A stretch of DNA of 64,000 nucleotides from Baia soyae (GCF_004341445.1 NZ_SLXV01000004.1:47403-111402), one strand, 5' to 3'; shown: positions 44,070 to 54,107, counted from the first letter of the stretch. Notes: generated from the sequence alone by a model not told the origin. A program made the numbers and translations.

Positions 44070-45020
44070 TTACCAGGAAAACACGTCGTACATACAACTA
44101 ACCGTGTTACCAAATATATGTAACGCGCTAGCTGCCCAAACGGAGTTAAATATCTCACGAACCAAACTTAAAATAATACCCATTAGAAAAAGAACCAAGA
44201 AGTAAGGAACATCAATATGGTAGAGTGAAAAAATAATAGATGTAATCAAGATGGACCAAACTTTTCCTACATGACGAGTGAATAGAGTCTGTAAGTATCC
44301 TCGAAATATGATTTCTTCGCCAATCGGTCCTACTAAGCAGATAGCTACCCAGCTGATGCAAAAAGATAGTAATGCACTAGCTATTTTGCCCTCATCCCCT
44401 ATTTTACCTAGCAGTTGAAGGGATTCCGTAAGCCATTCCTCGCGTTCCGAATATGTATCAATTCCAAGTGCAGTCGTAACCTCAAATCCTAAACCATCCA
44501 CAATGGGCATATACAAAAGCGAACCCAACACGATAAGAAGTAGTAATCTCTTTTGGACAGGAGCCTGAAAACCGATCACAGATAGTTGCTTGAAATGTAA
44601 GCAAATCCCAACTACTATACAAGCCGTAAAGAACAATAGAAAATTTAGAGGCACATACATTTCTATATACCAAGCAAGATAAATCCAACTACAAAAAACA
44701 GCAAAATCGATCCATCTTAACCGATGAGCGGTTTGTGATTCTAAATCAAATCTCTCTATGATTCCTAAGATAAAAAATAGTAAAAACGTGACCAAACCAA
44801 TATTCATACCTATTCGAAAAATCTCAATATCATCGATATATATTGGCAAATGCGTAAATCTCCAAAGATGCTCTTTTGTATAAGTCACATCGATAAAAAC
44901 AAAATCAATAAAAAGGAACATCCAAAGAATCATCATCGTGACCCAAGCAAAAACAGCCCGAAATCTCGAGATCTTCGGAGTGACCTTCAACGGTTCCGTA
45001 ACGGAAACTGTATTCAACAC
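44070..45020 (-). CDS. CPBP family intramembrane glutamic endopeptidase, paralogue
   Basis: A 316-residue membrane protein paralogous to its downstream neighbour (both begin with a FRAVFAWVTMM-type segment). Catalytic motifs are PIGEEIIFRGYLQTLF, SLYHIDVPYF and WAASALHIFGNTV. The start is uncertain: a GTG at 45020 lies six bases after GGTGGGG, with a TTG one codon on and a GTG four codons upstream. Tandem arrays of such proteases often serve as immunity or membrane-processing factors, but no bacteriocin precursor is seen nearby. It follows the proS terminator. Confidence 0.8.
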   Translation of the reverse strand: MLNTVSVTEPLKVTPKISRFRAVFAWVTMMILWMFLFIDFVFIDVTYTKEHLWRFTHLPIYIDDIEIFRIGMNIGLVTFLLFFILGIIERFDLESQTAHRLRWIDFAVFCSWIYLAWYIEMYVPLNFLLFFTACIVVGICLHFKQLSVIGFQAPVQKRLLLLIVLGSLLYMPIVDGLGFEVTTALGIDTYSEREEWLTESLQLLGKIGDEGKIASALLSFCISWVAICLVGPIGEEIIFRGYLQTLFTRHVGKVWSILITSIIFSLYHIDVPYFLVLFLMGIILSLVREIFNSVWAASALHIFGNTVSCMYDVFSW

Positions 45021-45085
45021 GATTTTCCCCACCTGTAACGAGTTTATGATATTTAAATTGAAATAAAACCATATAATCCATCAAA

Positions 45086-45134
45086 ATAAAAAAGCTAACA
45101 GGTTGATGAATGCCCTCAATCGTTAGCTTTTTTA
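45086..45134 (-). terminator. Terminator after proS
   Basis: Perfect arms AAAAAGCTAAC / GTTAGCTTTTT on the minus strand around a loop of about 22 bases, with extra T residues after the second arm. It starts 17 bases past the proS stop codon. Confidence 0.85.
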
Positions 45135-45150
45135 TTTTCACTATATCTTG

Positions 45151-46863
45151 TTACTTTTGATCTGCCTTTTCTAACCATTCAGGAACCAGATTTCGAATTT
45201 CTGAAAGCGATACTTCTTCACTATGTCCAGTACGGCGAGCTTTCATCTCCACCACACCGCATTCTGCTTTGGATCCCACAACTACGCGAACCGGAATCCC
45301 TAGTAAATCGGCATCCTTAAACTTTACACCAGCACGTTCGAAACGATCATCGAATAATACTTCGATTTTCATTGAGCGTAACTCTTGGTATAGCTTCTCC
45401 GCTGCTTCGCGTTGTGCCTCGTCTTTCATGTTGACTGCAATTAAATGCACATGGAAAGGAGCAATTGACACAGGCCAGACAATTCCATTTTCATCATGAT
45501 GCTGCTCTACTACTGAGGCCATCGCCCGAGAAATCCCAATTCCATAGCAACCCATGATCACCGATTTCTCTTTGCCATTTTGATCAAGGAATTTAGCTTT
45601 CATAGCATCACTATATTTGGTACCTAGCTTAAAGATATGTCCGATCTCAATTCCTTTTACTAGTTTGATAACCCCTCCACAACGTGGGCAGGCATCTCCT
45701 TCTTGGATATTGCGAAGGTCTACATAGTGATCGACATCGAAGTCACGACCAGCTTGTACATGGAGAAGGTGCGTATCTTTTTCATTCGCTCCCACTACCA
45801 TGTCTGAAAGCCCTTGAATGGCTTGATCTGCTAAAATCATTACCTTTTCCTGAAGAGAGACAGGTCCTACATAGCCAGGTGTTGTACCTGTAACTCGGCG
45901 CACGGTTGCTCCGTCTGCCAATCCAACCATCGTGGCATCGAGGAAGTTTTTGATCTTCACATCGTTCACTTCGTGGTCACCACGAACCAATACTAACACA
46001 GGCTTCTCATCCACCATAAAGAGTAAACTCTTCACAAGTTGACTTGGATTGATTTCGAGGAAGTCAGCCACTTCTTGAATGGAACCTTTTCCTGGCGTCG
46101 CTACCTTTTCGAAGGCCACTCCTTCTACTGAAGAGACTTGAAACTTACCCACTACTTCTGCCATCTCTATATTAGCCGAATAATCACAGGACTCACAGAT
46201 CGCAACGTAGTCTTCACCCGCAGAAGATAACGCCATAAACTCATGTGTCCCTTTACCTCCAATAGCACCAGAATCCGCCTCTACAGCACGGAAGTCCATT
46301 CCAAGACGAGTAAAGATATTGGTGTAAGCACGATACATATCTTCATAGGTAGCATCAAGAGAGTCTCGGTCTGCGTGGAACGAATACGCATCTTTCATCA
46401 GAAACTCGCGACCACGAAGTAGGCCAGAACGAGGTCTGCGCTCATCACGAAACTTGGTTTGAATTTGATAAAGCGTAGCAGGAAGCTTTTTATAAGAATT
46501 AATCTCATTACGTACAATATCCGTAACCGTTTCTTCATGCGTAGGCCCTAAGATAAAGGAACGTTCATGGCGATCCTGCAATCTTACTAGGTCGGGACCA
46601 TACGTTTCATAGCGGCCCGATTCCTCCCAAAGTTCAGCCGGATTCAAGGCAGGCATCAATAGCTCCTGTCCTCCAATCTCGTCCATCTCTTCACGTACAA
46701 TTTGTTCCACTTTATTCAGTACACGTTTACCAAGAGGGAGATAATTATAAATACCGGCCGCTAATTGGCGAATAAAGCCAGCACGTAATAACAGCTGGTG
46801 GCTGATCATCTCAGCTTCTCCTACCGTACGCAGGGTAGGAATTAAGGCATGTTGTTGTCTCAT
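45151..46863 (-). CDS. proS: Prolyl-tRNA synthetase
   Basis: A 570-residue class II synthetase of the bacterial type. Motif 1 is in the [24 protein letters not shown] region, motif 2 is in [19 protein letters not shown], and motif 3 is in [11 protein letters not shown]. Between motifs 2 and 3 lies the inserted editing domain (about residues 230-395) that removes mischarged alanine. The start at 46863 has AGAGGGG six bases upstream. No T-box leader is seen. In Bacillus polC follows proS; here two CPBP protease genes do. Confidence 0.95.
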   Translation of the reverse strand: MRQQHALIPTLRTVGEAEMISHQLLLRAGFIRQLAAGIYNYLPLGKRVLNKVEQIVREEMDEIGGQELLMPALNPAELWEESGRYETYGPDLVRLQDRHERSFILGPTHEETVTDIVRNEINSYKKLPATLYQIQTKFRDERRPRSGLLRGREFLMKDAYSFHADRDSLDATYEDMYRAYTNIFTRLGMDFRAVEADSGAIGGKGTHEFMALSSAGEDYVAICESCDYSANIEMAEVVGKFQVSSVEGVAFEKVATPGKGSIQEVADFLEINPSQLVKSLLFMVDEKPVLVLVRGDHEVNDVKIKNFLDATMVGLADGATVRRVTGTTPGYVGPVSLQEKVMILADQAIQGLSDMVVGANEKDTHLLHVQAGRDFDVDHYVDLRNIQEGDACPRCGGVIKLVKGIEIGHIFKLGTKYSDAMKAKFLDQNGKEKSVIMGCYGIGISRAMASVVEQHHDENGIVWPVSIAPFHVHLIAVNMKDEAQREAAEKLYQELRSMKIEVLFDDRFERAGVKFKDADLLGIPVRVVVGSKAECGVVEMKARRTGHSEEVSLSEIRNLVPEWLEKADQK

Positions 46864-46910
46864 GAAATTCCCCTCTATTTCTACTATTCTCTCGTTCAAT
46901 CATACAAGGA

Positions 46911-46938
46911 GGGATGTGAGCATCTAGACCCACATCCC
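46911..46938 (-). other. Hairpin between rseP and proS
   Basis: GGGATGTG and CACATCCC pair perfectly around a 12-base loop. On the minus strand the tail is TCCTT, not a T-run. It starts 12 bases after the rseP stop, so it may be a weak terminator or mRNA stabiliser. Confidence 0.5.
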
Positions 46939-46950
46939 TAGGATTTTCGT

Positions 46951-48240
46951 CTATTTAAAGACTAATTTTACTATATCGTTGTAAGTCACGACAAGCATCA
47001 ACATCATTAATAGCGCAAATCCCACAAAATGAACCATACTCTCGATATTTGGACTCACCGGGCGCCCTCGAAGTGCCTCGATTCCAATAAACAGAAGTCG
47101 ACTACCATCTAGTGCTGGTATAGGCAGGAGGTTAAACAATCCAAGGTTTAAGCTAAGAATCGCCATCCATTTGATTACGATATCAACACCCTGTTGTGCG
47201 GCTTGTCCCGTAATCGTTCCCATCTGGATCGGGCCACCTAAGTTTTCCAGCGATAGTTGGAAGGTAAATAGTTTATAGAAACCATCTCCGATCACTTTGA
47301 TCCAATCATATGTAAGAGTAAAACCACCACTTACTATTTCGCCAATCGTGGCAGGTCGTTTCCCCTTCTCGCTATTAAAATCGATGCCAACTTGATAAAT
47401 CACATCTCCGCTTTGGGTTACTTTTTTCTCTGGCTGGAGTGGAATTTCTAACTGCTGACCACTCCGGTCGACAGTTAGTTTTACTTCACTTCCTTGCGAC
47501 TCTAAAATTTGATATTTGAACATATCAAAAGTAGGAACATCTTTCCCATTAATCTTGGTAATAATGTCACCGGATTGGATGCCCGCAGTTGCACTTGGGC
47601 TACCTGTTACTGTTTTTTCAACATACAGTCTGTGTTCAACACCAGTGATTCCAATATAAATCGCAAATAAAACTACCGTCAAAATGATATTAAAAACAGG
47701 ACCAGCTAAAATAGCTAATGCCTTTTGTCCAGCTGTTTTGGAGCCAAATTGACGATCCCAAGGTGCAATTTGTGTTTCACTTTTCTCATCAAAATGAAGA
47801 AACATCTTGGGATCAAGCTCATAACGAGCTTCGTTCCCCTCATCATTTTCGAGAACTACATATAGCTTACGCTCTAAATCAACCTCTACCACACGGCCTG
47901 CTACTATATTGCCTATGGAGTGATTTGGCTCATAGAGATACATATGATCCAATTTTCCCAGCTCATTTAAAGAGGCGTATACATGTGCTCCCGCTTTCAC
48001 TTCAACTGTTTCTGGCTCTTCTCCAGCCATGCGGACATACCCACCCAGCGGTAAGAGACGAATGGAATATAGTGTCTCTCCTCTGCGCCAAGAAAAAATT
48101 TTGGAGCCGAAACCGATGGCGAATTCGCGAACTAATATTCCAGCGCGCTTCGCAAGAAGAAAATGCCCTAATTCATGAATAAACACTAATAAGCTGAGGA
48201 CAGGGATAAACACAGCAACGTAATACAAAAAATTTCCCAT
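46951..48240 (-). CDS. rseP: Site-2 intramembrane metalloprotease RseP/RasP
   Basis: A 429-residue membrane zinc protease. The active-site motif HELGH is at residues 22-26 in the first helix, and the third ligand is in the PALDGSRLLFIG motif near residue 370. A PDZ domain (GSPSATAGIQSGDIITKING) lies in the middle. RasP cuts anti-sigma factors and signal-peptide remnants within the membrane. It lies between dxr and proS, as in Bacillus. Confidence 0.94.
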   Translation of the reverse strand: MGNFLYYVAVFIPVLSLLVFIHELGHFLLAKRAGILVREFAIGFGSKIFSWRRGETLYSIRLLPLGGYVRMAGEEPETVEVKAGAHVYASLNELGKLDHMYLYEPNHSIGNIVAGRVVEVDLERKLYVVLENDEGNEARYELDPKMFLHFDEKSETQIAPWDRQFGSKTAGQKALAILAGPVFNIILTVVLFAIYIGITGVEHRLYVEKTVTGSPSATAGIQSGDIITKINGKDVPTFDMFKYQILESQGSEVKLTVDRSGQQLEIPLQPEKKVTQSGDVIYQVGIDFNSEKGKRPATIGEIVSGGFTLTYDWIKVIGDGFYKLFTFQLSLENLGGPIQMGTITGQAAQQGVDIVIKWMAILSLNLGLFNLLPIPALDGSRLLFIGIEALRGRPVSPNIESMVHFVGFALLMMLMLVVTYNDIVKLVFK

Positions 48241-48258
48241 CGTTTCACTCCTTATGTT

Positions 48259-49419
48259 CTAACCGAGAACAGGGATTATTTGACTCGCAGCAAATCTCCT
48301 AGCCCAACTATCTGCTTCTTCAATTTCCTCTAAAGTAGGATTTACACTACTTTGATGAGATTCGAGTGTAAGCTCTACTATTCGATCAATCGCTAGAAAT
48401 GGAATTTCATTGCGTAAAAAACGAGCCACGGCAACCTCATTCGCTGCATTTAATACAGTAGGCATCGTTCCACCTGCTCGGCCCGCTTCAAAAGCAAGCC
48501 GCAAAGCAACATATCGATCGAAGTCCATCTCTCGAAAATCTAGTGTTGCAATCTTGGCCAAATCCAGCTTGGTCGTTTGAACGGGTAATCGATTTGGAAA
48601 CGTAAGCGCATACTGGATTGGCACTTTCATATCAGGTGTACCTAATTGAGCCATGACAGCTCCATCTTGAAACTCAACCAATGAATGAATGATACTTTGC
48701 GGATGCAACAATACATCAATTTTGTCATAATCAAGCTCAAATAACCAGTGTGCTTCAATTACTTCAAGGCCTTTATTCATCATCGTCGCAGAATCAATCG
48801 TTATTTTAGCGCCCATCGCCCAGTTTGGATGTTTTAACGCATCCTCCACTGTGACATTCGCTAGTTCTGTCCGAGATCGGTCGCGGAATGAGCCTCCTGA
48901 AGCCGTGATGATAAGACGTTCTACATCAGACATACTCTCCCCATTTAAACACTGAAAAATAGCAGAATGTTCGCTATCAATGGGCAACAGAGGAACATTT
49001 GCTTTCTGGGCTTCTGTCGTTACAATGTGTCCAGCCGTTACAAGTGTTTCTTTATTAGCAAGACCGATCTTTTTCCCTGCTTGTATCGCGGCTAAGGTAG
49101 GGCGTAGTCCTTGACTACCAACCAAAGCAGATACCAAATAAGTTGCCTCTGGATGGGTAGCCACTTCAAGCAACCCTTCCTCTCCCCAGAGTACTTGTAC
49201 ATAGGGCCCTACTTCTGCTTGAACACGCTCCGCTGCCTCACGAGAAGCCATCGAAACGACTTTCGGATGAAATTCACGAATTTGCTTAATCATTAACTCT
49301 ACATTTGATCCTGCTGAAAGAGAAATTACTTCAAACTCCTCACGTTGTCCACGTACTACTTCTAGTGTACTAGTCCCAATAGAGCCTGTAGAACCAAGTA
49401 TTGCTAGTTTTTCTGACAT
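48259..49419 (-). CDS. dxr: 1-deoxy-D-xylulose 5-phosphate reductoisomerase
   Basis: A 386-residue enzyme that converts DXP to MEP, the first committed step of isoprenoid synthesis. The NADPH motif LGSTGSIGTSTLEVV is at the N-terminus; DSEHSAIFQC near residue 145 and ASGGSFRDRSR near 180 form the catalytic and metal sites, and LEVIEAHWLF follows near residue 220. GAGGGG precedes the ATG. It follows cdsA by 19 bases and is part of the uppS-cdsA-dxr-rseP cluster, so undecaprenyl precursor and phospholipid steps are co-expressed. Confidence 0.95.
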   Translation of the reverse strand: MSEKLAILGSTGSIGTSTLEVVRGQREEFEVISLSAGSNVELMIKQIREFHPKVVSMASREAAERVQAEVGPYVQVLWGEEGLLEVATHPEATYLVSALVGSQGLRPTLAAIQAGKKIGLANKETLVTAGHIVTTEAQKANVPLLPIDSEHSAIFQCLNGESMSDVERLIITASGGSFRDRSRTELANVTVEDALKHPNWAMGAKITIDSATMMNKGLEVIEAHWLFELDYDKIDVLLHPQSIIHSLVEFQDGAVMAQLGTPDMKVPIQYALTFPNRLPVQTTKLDLAKIATLDFREMDFDRYVALRLAFEAGRAGGTMPTVLNAANEVAVARFLRNEIPFLAIDRIVELTLESHQSSVNPTLEEIEEADSWARRFAASQIIPVLG

Positions 49420-49438
49420 ACCACAGACCCCTCTTTCG

Positions 49439-50236
49439 TTATAAGACCTCGATCAATCGTAAGATAATGAAGGTGAAAATCAGACTATCAAATCGGTCAA
49501 ATACTCCTCCATGCCCAGGTAATATATTGCCTGAGTCTTTCACACCCGTGGTTCTCTTAATAGCTGATTCAACCAAATCCCCAAACTGGCCAACGAAAGA
49601 AATAATAATACCTAATCCAATCAGAGTGGGAATTTGACCAAGATCATAGCACAAGCCGATTACTAGGGTTAACAAAGTACCGACCAAAACACCACCGAGA
49701 GAACCTTCAATCGTTTTATTCGGGCTGATGGCAGGCCACAATTTACGTTTACCAAATCGTTTTCCCACAAAATAGGCACCTGAATCACTTGCCCATGTAG
49801 TAAATAGAACCATCAACGTTAAGGCAAGTCCATTTTTTTGCCAAATCGTTTCGATCATAATGGCAAATCCATATCCAATATAAAGCGCACCTAACGATAG
49901 ATACGCAATGTGATCAATCGTAACCTTATTCTTACTTAACACAATCAAAACAAAAAAGAGGACAATTCCTAGCAACCATAGATTAGGAAACGTTAAAATG
50001 GAAGGGACAGGAATTTTTAGAAAAACAGATACACTATTCCATAAGATAGACCAAACTAATAAAAGTCCTAATAGTACATGCGGGCCCTTCCACTGACCTA
50101 ACTTCATCTGTCCAAATTCAAGAAAGCTAAGGGTAGCGAGTACTGCTAGTAGTCCCGAGTACCACGATGCTCCTAAGAATAATAGGGCAAGGTACGCACC
50201 CGCTCCTAAGACTCCTGTTATTACACGTTGTTTCAT
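49439..50236 (-). CDS. cdsA: Phosphatidate cytidylyltransferase CdsA
   Basis: A 265-residue membrane enzyme that makes CDP-diacylglycerol from phosphatidic acid and CTP. Seven to eight hydrophobic helices are visible. The signature SPNKTIEGSLGGVLVGTLL, followed by GVKDSGNILPGHGGVFDRFDSL near the C-terminus, is the CDS family hallmark. The start at 50236 has AAGGAG seven bases upstream. A long in-frame extension to 50371 lies within uppS and is not likely translated. Confidence 0.94.
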   Translation of the reverse strand: MKQRVITGVLGAGAYLALLFLGASWYSGLLAVLATLSFLEFGQMKLGQWKGPHVLLGLLLVWSILWNSVSVFLKIPVPSILTFPNLWLLGIVLFFVLIVLSKNKVTIDHIAYLSLGALYIGYGFAIMIETIWQKNGLALTLMVLFTTWASDSGAYFVGKRFGKRKLWPAISPNKTIEGSLGGVLVGTLLTLVIGLCYDLGQIPTLIGLGIIISFVGQFGDLVESAIKRTTGVKDSGNILPGHGGVFDRFDSLIFTFIILRLIEVL

Positions 50237-50255
50237 TGGCGTTCTCCTTGTTTGA

Positions 50256-51041
50256 TCAAACTGCCCCGTAGCGCCGACTGCGGTTCTGGAAGTCATAGAT
50301 TGCTTGATAGAAAGCTTCTTTGCCAAAATCAGGCCACAGTGCTTCCGTAAACCAAAGTTCACTATAAGCAATTTGCCATAATAAGAAGTTACTGATCCTC
50401 ATCTCTCCGCTCGTACGTATCACGAGATCTGGATCTGGCAAGCCACGGGTAAGCAGATGCTGATTCACTACTTGTTCATCTATTTGCTCTTTATCAATAT
50501 TGCCGTTTTGCACTTCATCTATAATCTCTCGAATCGCTTGAAGAATCTCGTCACGAGAACCATAATTAATAGCAAAATTTAATATAAGACCAGTATTGTC
50601 TTTCGTTTTCTCTTCAAACTCAACAAGGGCTTGGTAGGTAGACGTAGGAGTCTCTTCTTTCCCTCCTAGCATTTGAACACGAACATTGCGATCGATTAAT
50701 TCTTGAAGATCAGACTTCAAAAACTCGATCGGCAACTTCATTAAATACTCGACCTCTTCTTTCGGACGTTTCCAGTTCTCAGTTGAAAAAGAGTAAAGAG
50801 TAATCGCCTCGATTCCAATCTCATCAGCAGAACGAATGATTTCACGTACCCTTTTCATTCCGGCCAAATGACCCGCTGTTCGAGGAAGTCCTCGTTTTTT
50901 AGCCCAACGACCATTACCGTCCATTATGAAACCAATGTGACGAGGAATCGGATTCTTACGAACTTCTTTTGTTAATTGCTCAAGGGTTAGTTCCCCTTTA
51001 TTTTCAGCAGATCCCATCCAGCGCTTAATCGTTTCTAGCAT
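50256..51041 (-). CDS. uppS: Isoprenyl transferase (undecaprenyl diphosphate synthase)
   Basis: A 261-residue cis-prenyltransferase that builds undecaprenyl diphosphate, the carrier for peptidoglycan and glycan synthesis. The substrate loop is GFIMDGNGRWAKKRGLPR near residue 36 with its catalytic Asp; TLYSFSTENWKRP near residue 82 and the C-terminal DLVIRTSGEMRISNFLLWQ complete the family motifs. GGAGGAG precedes the ATG. It is followed by cdsA 19 bases later. Confidence 0.95.
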   Translation of the reverse strand: MLETIKRWMGSAENKGELTLEQLTKEVRKNPIPRHIGFIMDGNGRWAKKRGLPRTAGHLAGMKRVREIIRSADEIGIEAITLYSFSTENWKRPKEEVEYLMKLPIEFLKSDLQELIDRNVRVQMLGGKEETPTSTYQALVEFEEKTKDNTGLILNFAINYGSRDEILQAIREIIDEVQNGNIDKEQIDEQVVNQHLLTRGLPDPDLVIRTSGEMRISNFLLWQIAYSELWFTEALWPDFGKEAFYQAIYDFQNRSRRYGAV

Positions 51042-51085
51042 ATGTTCTCCTCCGCCGGCAAGCTCTTTTTCTCATCATCATAGCA

Positions 51086-51113
51086 TAAAAACCCCCTCAG
51101 GGGACTGAAGGGG
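51086..51113 (-). terminator. Terminator after frr
   Basis: CCCCTTCAG pairs with CCTGAGGGG (short loop, slight offset) and is followed on the minus strand by five T residues. It begins 16 bases past the frr stop codon and precedes uppS, so some readthrough is possible. Confidence 0.8.
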
Positions 51114-51128
51114 TAACACCCAGATCGA

Positions 51129-51686
51129 TTAGATTTCGGTAACTTCTTTCTCTTTCGAAGCTACGACAGCGTCTGTTTCTTTGATAAAACGATCTGTCAA
51201 TTTTTGAATGTCCTCTGAGCTACGACGAGCCGCGTCTTCTGGAACTTCACCATTTTTTTCTAGCTTTTTGACGTCATCATTTGCATCACGTCGCACATTA
51301 CGAATCGCAACTTTGGTTTCTTCACCCATCTTACGAGCTAATTTCACCAATTCAGCACGACGCTCTTGAGTCAATGCAGGAATGTTGATGCGAATAATGT
51401 TTCCATCATTGTTTGGAGTAAGTCCAAGCTCCGATTTCAAGATAGAGCGCTCGATCTCAGCCAATGCGGTTTTATCCCATGGCTGAATAACCAAAGAGCG
51501 TGGATCTGGAACTGAGATGTTTGCTAATTGATTTAAAGGCGTCTCGCTACCGTAGTATTCTACGATAACTTTGTCTAAAATTGCTGGATTTGCACGTCCC
51601 GCTCGAAGTGTCATCAAATCTTTCTTAAGCACTTGAATCGCTTTATCCATTTTTTCTTCTGCTTGCTTTTGTACTTGATTCACCAT
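51129..51686 (-). CDS. frr: Ribosome recycling factor
   Basis: A 185-residue factor that, with EF-G, splits the 70S ribosome after termination. It shows the three-helix bundle pattern (LMTLRAGRANPAILDKVIVE, then ISVPDPRSLVIQPWDK and IRINIPALTQERRAELVKLA). Length and ends are standard. GGGGAG lies ten bases before the ATG, and pyrH ends only three bases earlier, so both are on one message. Confidence 0.95.
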   Translation of the reverse strand: MVNQVQKQAEEKMDKAIQVLKKDLMTLRAGRANPAILDKVIVEYYGSETPLNQLANISVPDPRSLVIQPWDKTALAEIERSILKSELGLTPNNDGNIIRINIPALTQERRAELVKLARKMGEETKVAIRNVRRDANDDVKKLEKNGEVPEDAARRSSEDIQKLTDRFIKETDAVVASKEKEVTEI

Positions 51687-51689
51687 TTA

Positions 51690-52415
51690 TTAATTGCTCC
51701 CCTTTACAACCGTACCAATCATTTCACCCAGAATGACACGACGAATATTTCCTTCTTCAGAGAGATTAAACACGATTAATGGAATTTCATTTTCCATACA
51801 CAAGGTAGACGCAGTTGAATCCATCACAGCGAGGCCTTGGTTCACGATATCTAGGTATGTAAGTGACTCATACTTAACCGCATCGGGGTGATAACGAGGA
51901 TCTGCATTATATACACCATCCACATTATTTTTCGCCATTAGGATCATCTCTGCTTCGATTTCTGCCGCACGAAGCGCCGCATTCGTATCCGTAGAGAAGA
52001 ACGGGTTACCCAATCCTGCTCCAAAGATCACCACGCGCCCTTTTTCTAAATGGCGAATCGCCCGACGACGAATATATGGCTCCGCTACTTGACGCATCTC
52101 AATAGCTGATTGGACCCGAGTTGGAAGTCCTTGAGCTTCAAGTGCATCTTGCAGTGCTAGTGAATTCATCACAGTTGCCAGCATCCCCATATAGTCAGCA
52201 GTTGCACGGTCCATGCCTGACTCGGCACCAGAGATTCCTCTCCAGATGTTTCCACCCCCAACTACAACCGCTACTTCTACTCCTAATTCTACCACTTCTT
52301 TGATTTGAGATGCGATAGACGAAAGCACTTTGGCATCTAAACCATATCCCTGCTCACCAGCAAGCGCTTCTCCACTTAACTTTAAAATTACCCGTCTGTA
52401 TTTGGGAGTACTCAT
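51690..52415 (-). CDS. pyrH: Uridylate kinase
   Basis: A 241-residue UMP kinase, hexameric in the family, that makes UDP. It opens [20 protein letters not shown], with [11 protein letters not shown] near residue 50 and [12 protein letters not shown] near residue 160. The start at 52415 has GGAGG nine bases upstream; an extended in-frame version has none. It follows tsf over a strong terminator and precedes frr. Confidence 0.95.
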   Translation of the reverse strand: MSTPKYRRVILKLSGEALAGEQGYGLDAKVLSSIASQIKEVVELGVEVAVVVGGGNIWRGISGAESGMDRATADYMGMLATVMNSLALQDALEAQGLPTRVQSAIEMRQVAEPYIRRRAIRHLEKGRVVIFGAGLGNPFFSTDTNAALRAAEIEAEMILMAKNNVDGVYNADPRYHPDAVKYESLTYLDIVNQGLAVMDSTASTLCMENEIPLIVFNLSEEGNIRRVILGEMIGTVVKGSN

Positions 52416-52447
52416 ATGATGATGCCTCCATTCTCCTTGTGCTTGCA

Positions 52448-52480
52448 AAAAAAGGGAACACATTAGGTAAGTGTTCCCTA
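52448..52480 (-). terminator. Terminator after tsf
   Basis: AGGGAACAC and GTGTTCCCT are perfect complements with a loop of about ten bases, followed on the minus strand by seven T residues. It begins about ten bases past the tsf stop codon and ends the rpsB-tsf transcript. Confidence 0.92.
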
Positions 52481-52491
52481 TACATCTGTCA

Positions 52492-53145
52492 TTAGCCTTT
52501 ATTGACTTGAGACATAACTTCTTCTACGAAATTATCCTCGCGCTTTTCAAGACCTTCGCCAAGTTCATAACGAACAAAACGGCGAATCGAGATGTTTTCA
52601 CCAATACGTGCAATTTGCTCTTTTACCATTTGCTCAATCGTTTTTTCGCCATCTTTTACAAACACTTGATCCATCAAGCAGATATCTTTAAAGTGTTTGG
52701 TTAGACGACCTTCTACCATTTTATCAACGATTGCCTCTGGCTTTCCCTCTTGAAGCGCTTGTTGGCGAAGGATTTGACGCTCTTTTTCTACTTCGTCACC
52801 AGGAACTTCATCACGACGTACATACTGTGGGTTCATCGCAGCGATTTGCATAGCAACATCTTTTACGAAGCTTTTGAACTCGTCCGTTTTTGCAACGAAG
52901 TCAGTTTCACAGTTTACTTCTACAAGCACACCAATGCGGCCGCCACCGTGGATGTAGGATTCTACTACACCTTCAGCTGCGATACGACCTGCTTTTTTAT
53001 CAGCATTGGCAATTCCTTTTTCACGAAGATATTCCATTGCTTTTTCCATGTTACCTTCGGTTTCGTTTAATGCTTTCTTACAATCCATCATCCCTGCGCC
53101 TGTCTTTTCACGCAGTTCTTTTACCATAGCTGCTGTAATTGCCAT
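52492..53145 (-). CDS. tsf: Elongation factor Ts, short form
   Basis: A 217-residue guanine-nucleotide exchange factor for EF-Tu. The N-terminal module ([20 protein letters not shown]) and the core ([20 protein letters not shown]) are intact. At 217 residues it is much shorter than the 293 of Bacillus subtilis: the second subdomain of the core is missing, as in some Thermus and Paenibacillus-like forms. The end [19 protein letters not shown] is the normal C-terminal module, so this is a natural short type and not a truncation. AAGGAGG precedes the ATG. Confidence 0.93.
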   Translation of the reverse strand: MAITAAMVKELREKTGAGMMDCKKALNETEGNMEKAMEYLREKGIANADKKAGRIAAEGVVESYIHGGGRIGVLVEVNCETDFVAKTDEFKSFVKDVAMQIAAMNPQYVRRDEVPGDEVEKERQILRQQALQEGKPEAIVDKMVEGRLTKHFKDICLMDQVFVKDGEKTIEQMVKEQIARIGENISIRRFVRYELGEGLEKREDNFVEEVMSQVNKG

Positions 53146-53242
53146 GATGAATCGTCCTCCTTATGTATAGAAAATTTTTCTTTTCTTTTATGAAAAAGAG
53201 GAGGCAAGGACTAGCCAAGCCACCCCATTTTTTGATTCTCGA

Positions 53243-53968
53243 TTACTCAGCTGCTACTGCGGCTACTTCTTCTGTACCTTGATCTTCGCCTTGACGCGCT
53301 TCGATGATCGCATCGGCGATTTTACCAGTGAACAAACGAACTGCACGAATCGCATCGTCGTTACCTGGGATAATGAAATCCACTTCATCTGGATCACAGT
53401 TAGTATCTACGATCGAAACGATTGGGATGTTCAATTTACGAGCTTCCGCAACTGCGATACGCTCTTTACGTGGATCAACGATGAAGATTGCATCTGGCAA
53501 TTTCTTCATATGTTTGATTCCGCCGAGGAATTTTTCTAATTTCTCATGTTCTTTTTTCAGTAATACAACTTCTTTTTTAGGAAGTACTTCGAAAGTACCG
53601 TCTTCTTCCATGCGCTCTAACTCATGAAGACGGTCGATACGTTTACGGATTGTTCCGAAGTTAGTAAGAGTTCCACCCAACCAACGATGATTTACAAAGT
53701 ATTGACCTGCACGAATCGCTTCTTCTTTTACCGCTTCTTGTGCTTGTTTTTTGGTACCTACGAAAAGTACAGTACCACCATTTGCTGCGATATCACGAAC
53801 GCCAGCATATGCTTGTTCCATCATTTTAACGGTTTTTTGAAGATCGATGATGTAGATCCCGTTACGTTCTGTAAAGATAAATTTTGACATCTTCGGGTTC
53901 CAACGACGTGTTTGGTGACCGAAGTGTACACCTGCTTCGAGTAGTTGCTTCATTGATACTACTGCCAT
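53243..53968 (-). CDS. rpsB: Ribosomal protein S2
   Basis: A 241-residue small-subunit protein that docks late in assembly and links S1 or initiation factors to the ribosome. The start [20 protein letters not shown] and later [20 protein letters not shown] and [20 protein letters not shown] are characteristic. It ends in an acidic tail. The start at 53968 has AAGGAGG seven bases upstream. A promoter and a 100-base leader precede it; the leader may be an autoregulatory site but shows no motif I recognise. Confidence 0.95.
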   Translation of the reverse strand: MAVVSMKQLLEAGVHFGHQTRRWNPKMSKFIFTERNGIYIIDLQKTVKMMEQAYAGVRDIAANGGTVLFVGTKKQAQEAVKEEAIRAGQYFVNHRWLGGTLTNFGTIRKRIDRLHELERMEEDGTFEVLPKKEVVLLKKEHEKLEKFLGGIKHMKKLPDAIFIVDPRKERIAVAEARKLNIPIVSIVDTNCDPDEVDFIIPGNDDAIRAVRLFTGKIADAIIEARQGEDQGTEEVAAVAAE

Positions 53969-54078
53969 GTTTGTTTCCTCCTTGGTTTTTATACCTCCGC
54001 TGAAGATCAAAAGAGCCAGAAACCACTTAGGGCACCACTAACTCCTACTTCAACGTGTGTGTTTTTACACCAATGATG

Positions 54079-54107
54079 ACTATACCACGAAGTGGGGGTT
54101 CTTGCAA
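54079..54107 (-). promoter_or_regulatory. Sigma-A-type promoter of rpsB-tsf
   Basis: TTGCAA and TATAGT with a 17-base spacer on the minus strand. Transcription would start about 105 bases before the rpsB ATG. It lies just downstream of the hslU stop codon. Confidence 0.6.

Noticed and set aside
45151..46950. T-box riboswitch for proS
   Set aside because: Only about 90 bases separate rseP and proS in the relevant direction and no T-box core or specifier stem is seen.
49439..50371. A CdsA version extended by 45 residues into uppS
   Set aside because: The extra part overlaps the uppS coding end and has no ribosome site, while the ATG at 50236 has AAGGAG at seven bases.
53969..54078. Ribosomal-protein autoregulatory leader before rpsB
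   Set aside because: The position is suggestive, but I could not recognise a known S2-leader fold, so it is not listed as a feature.
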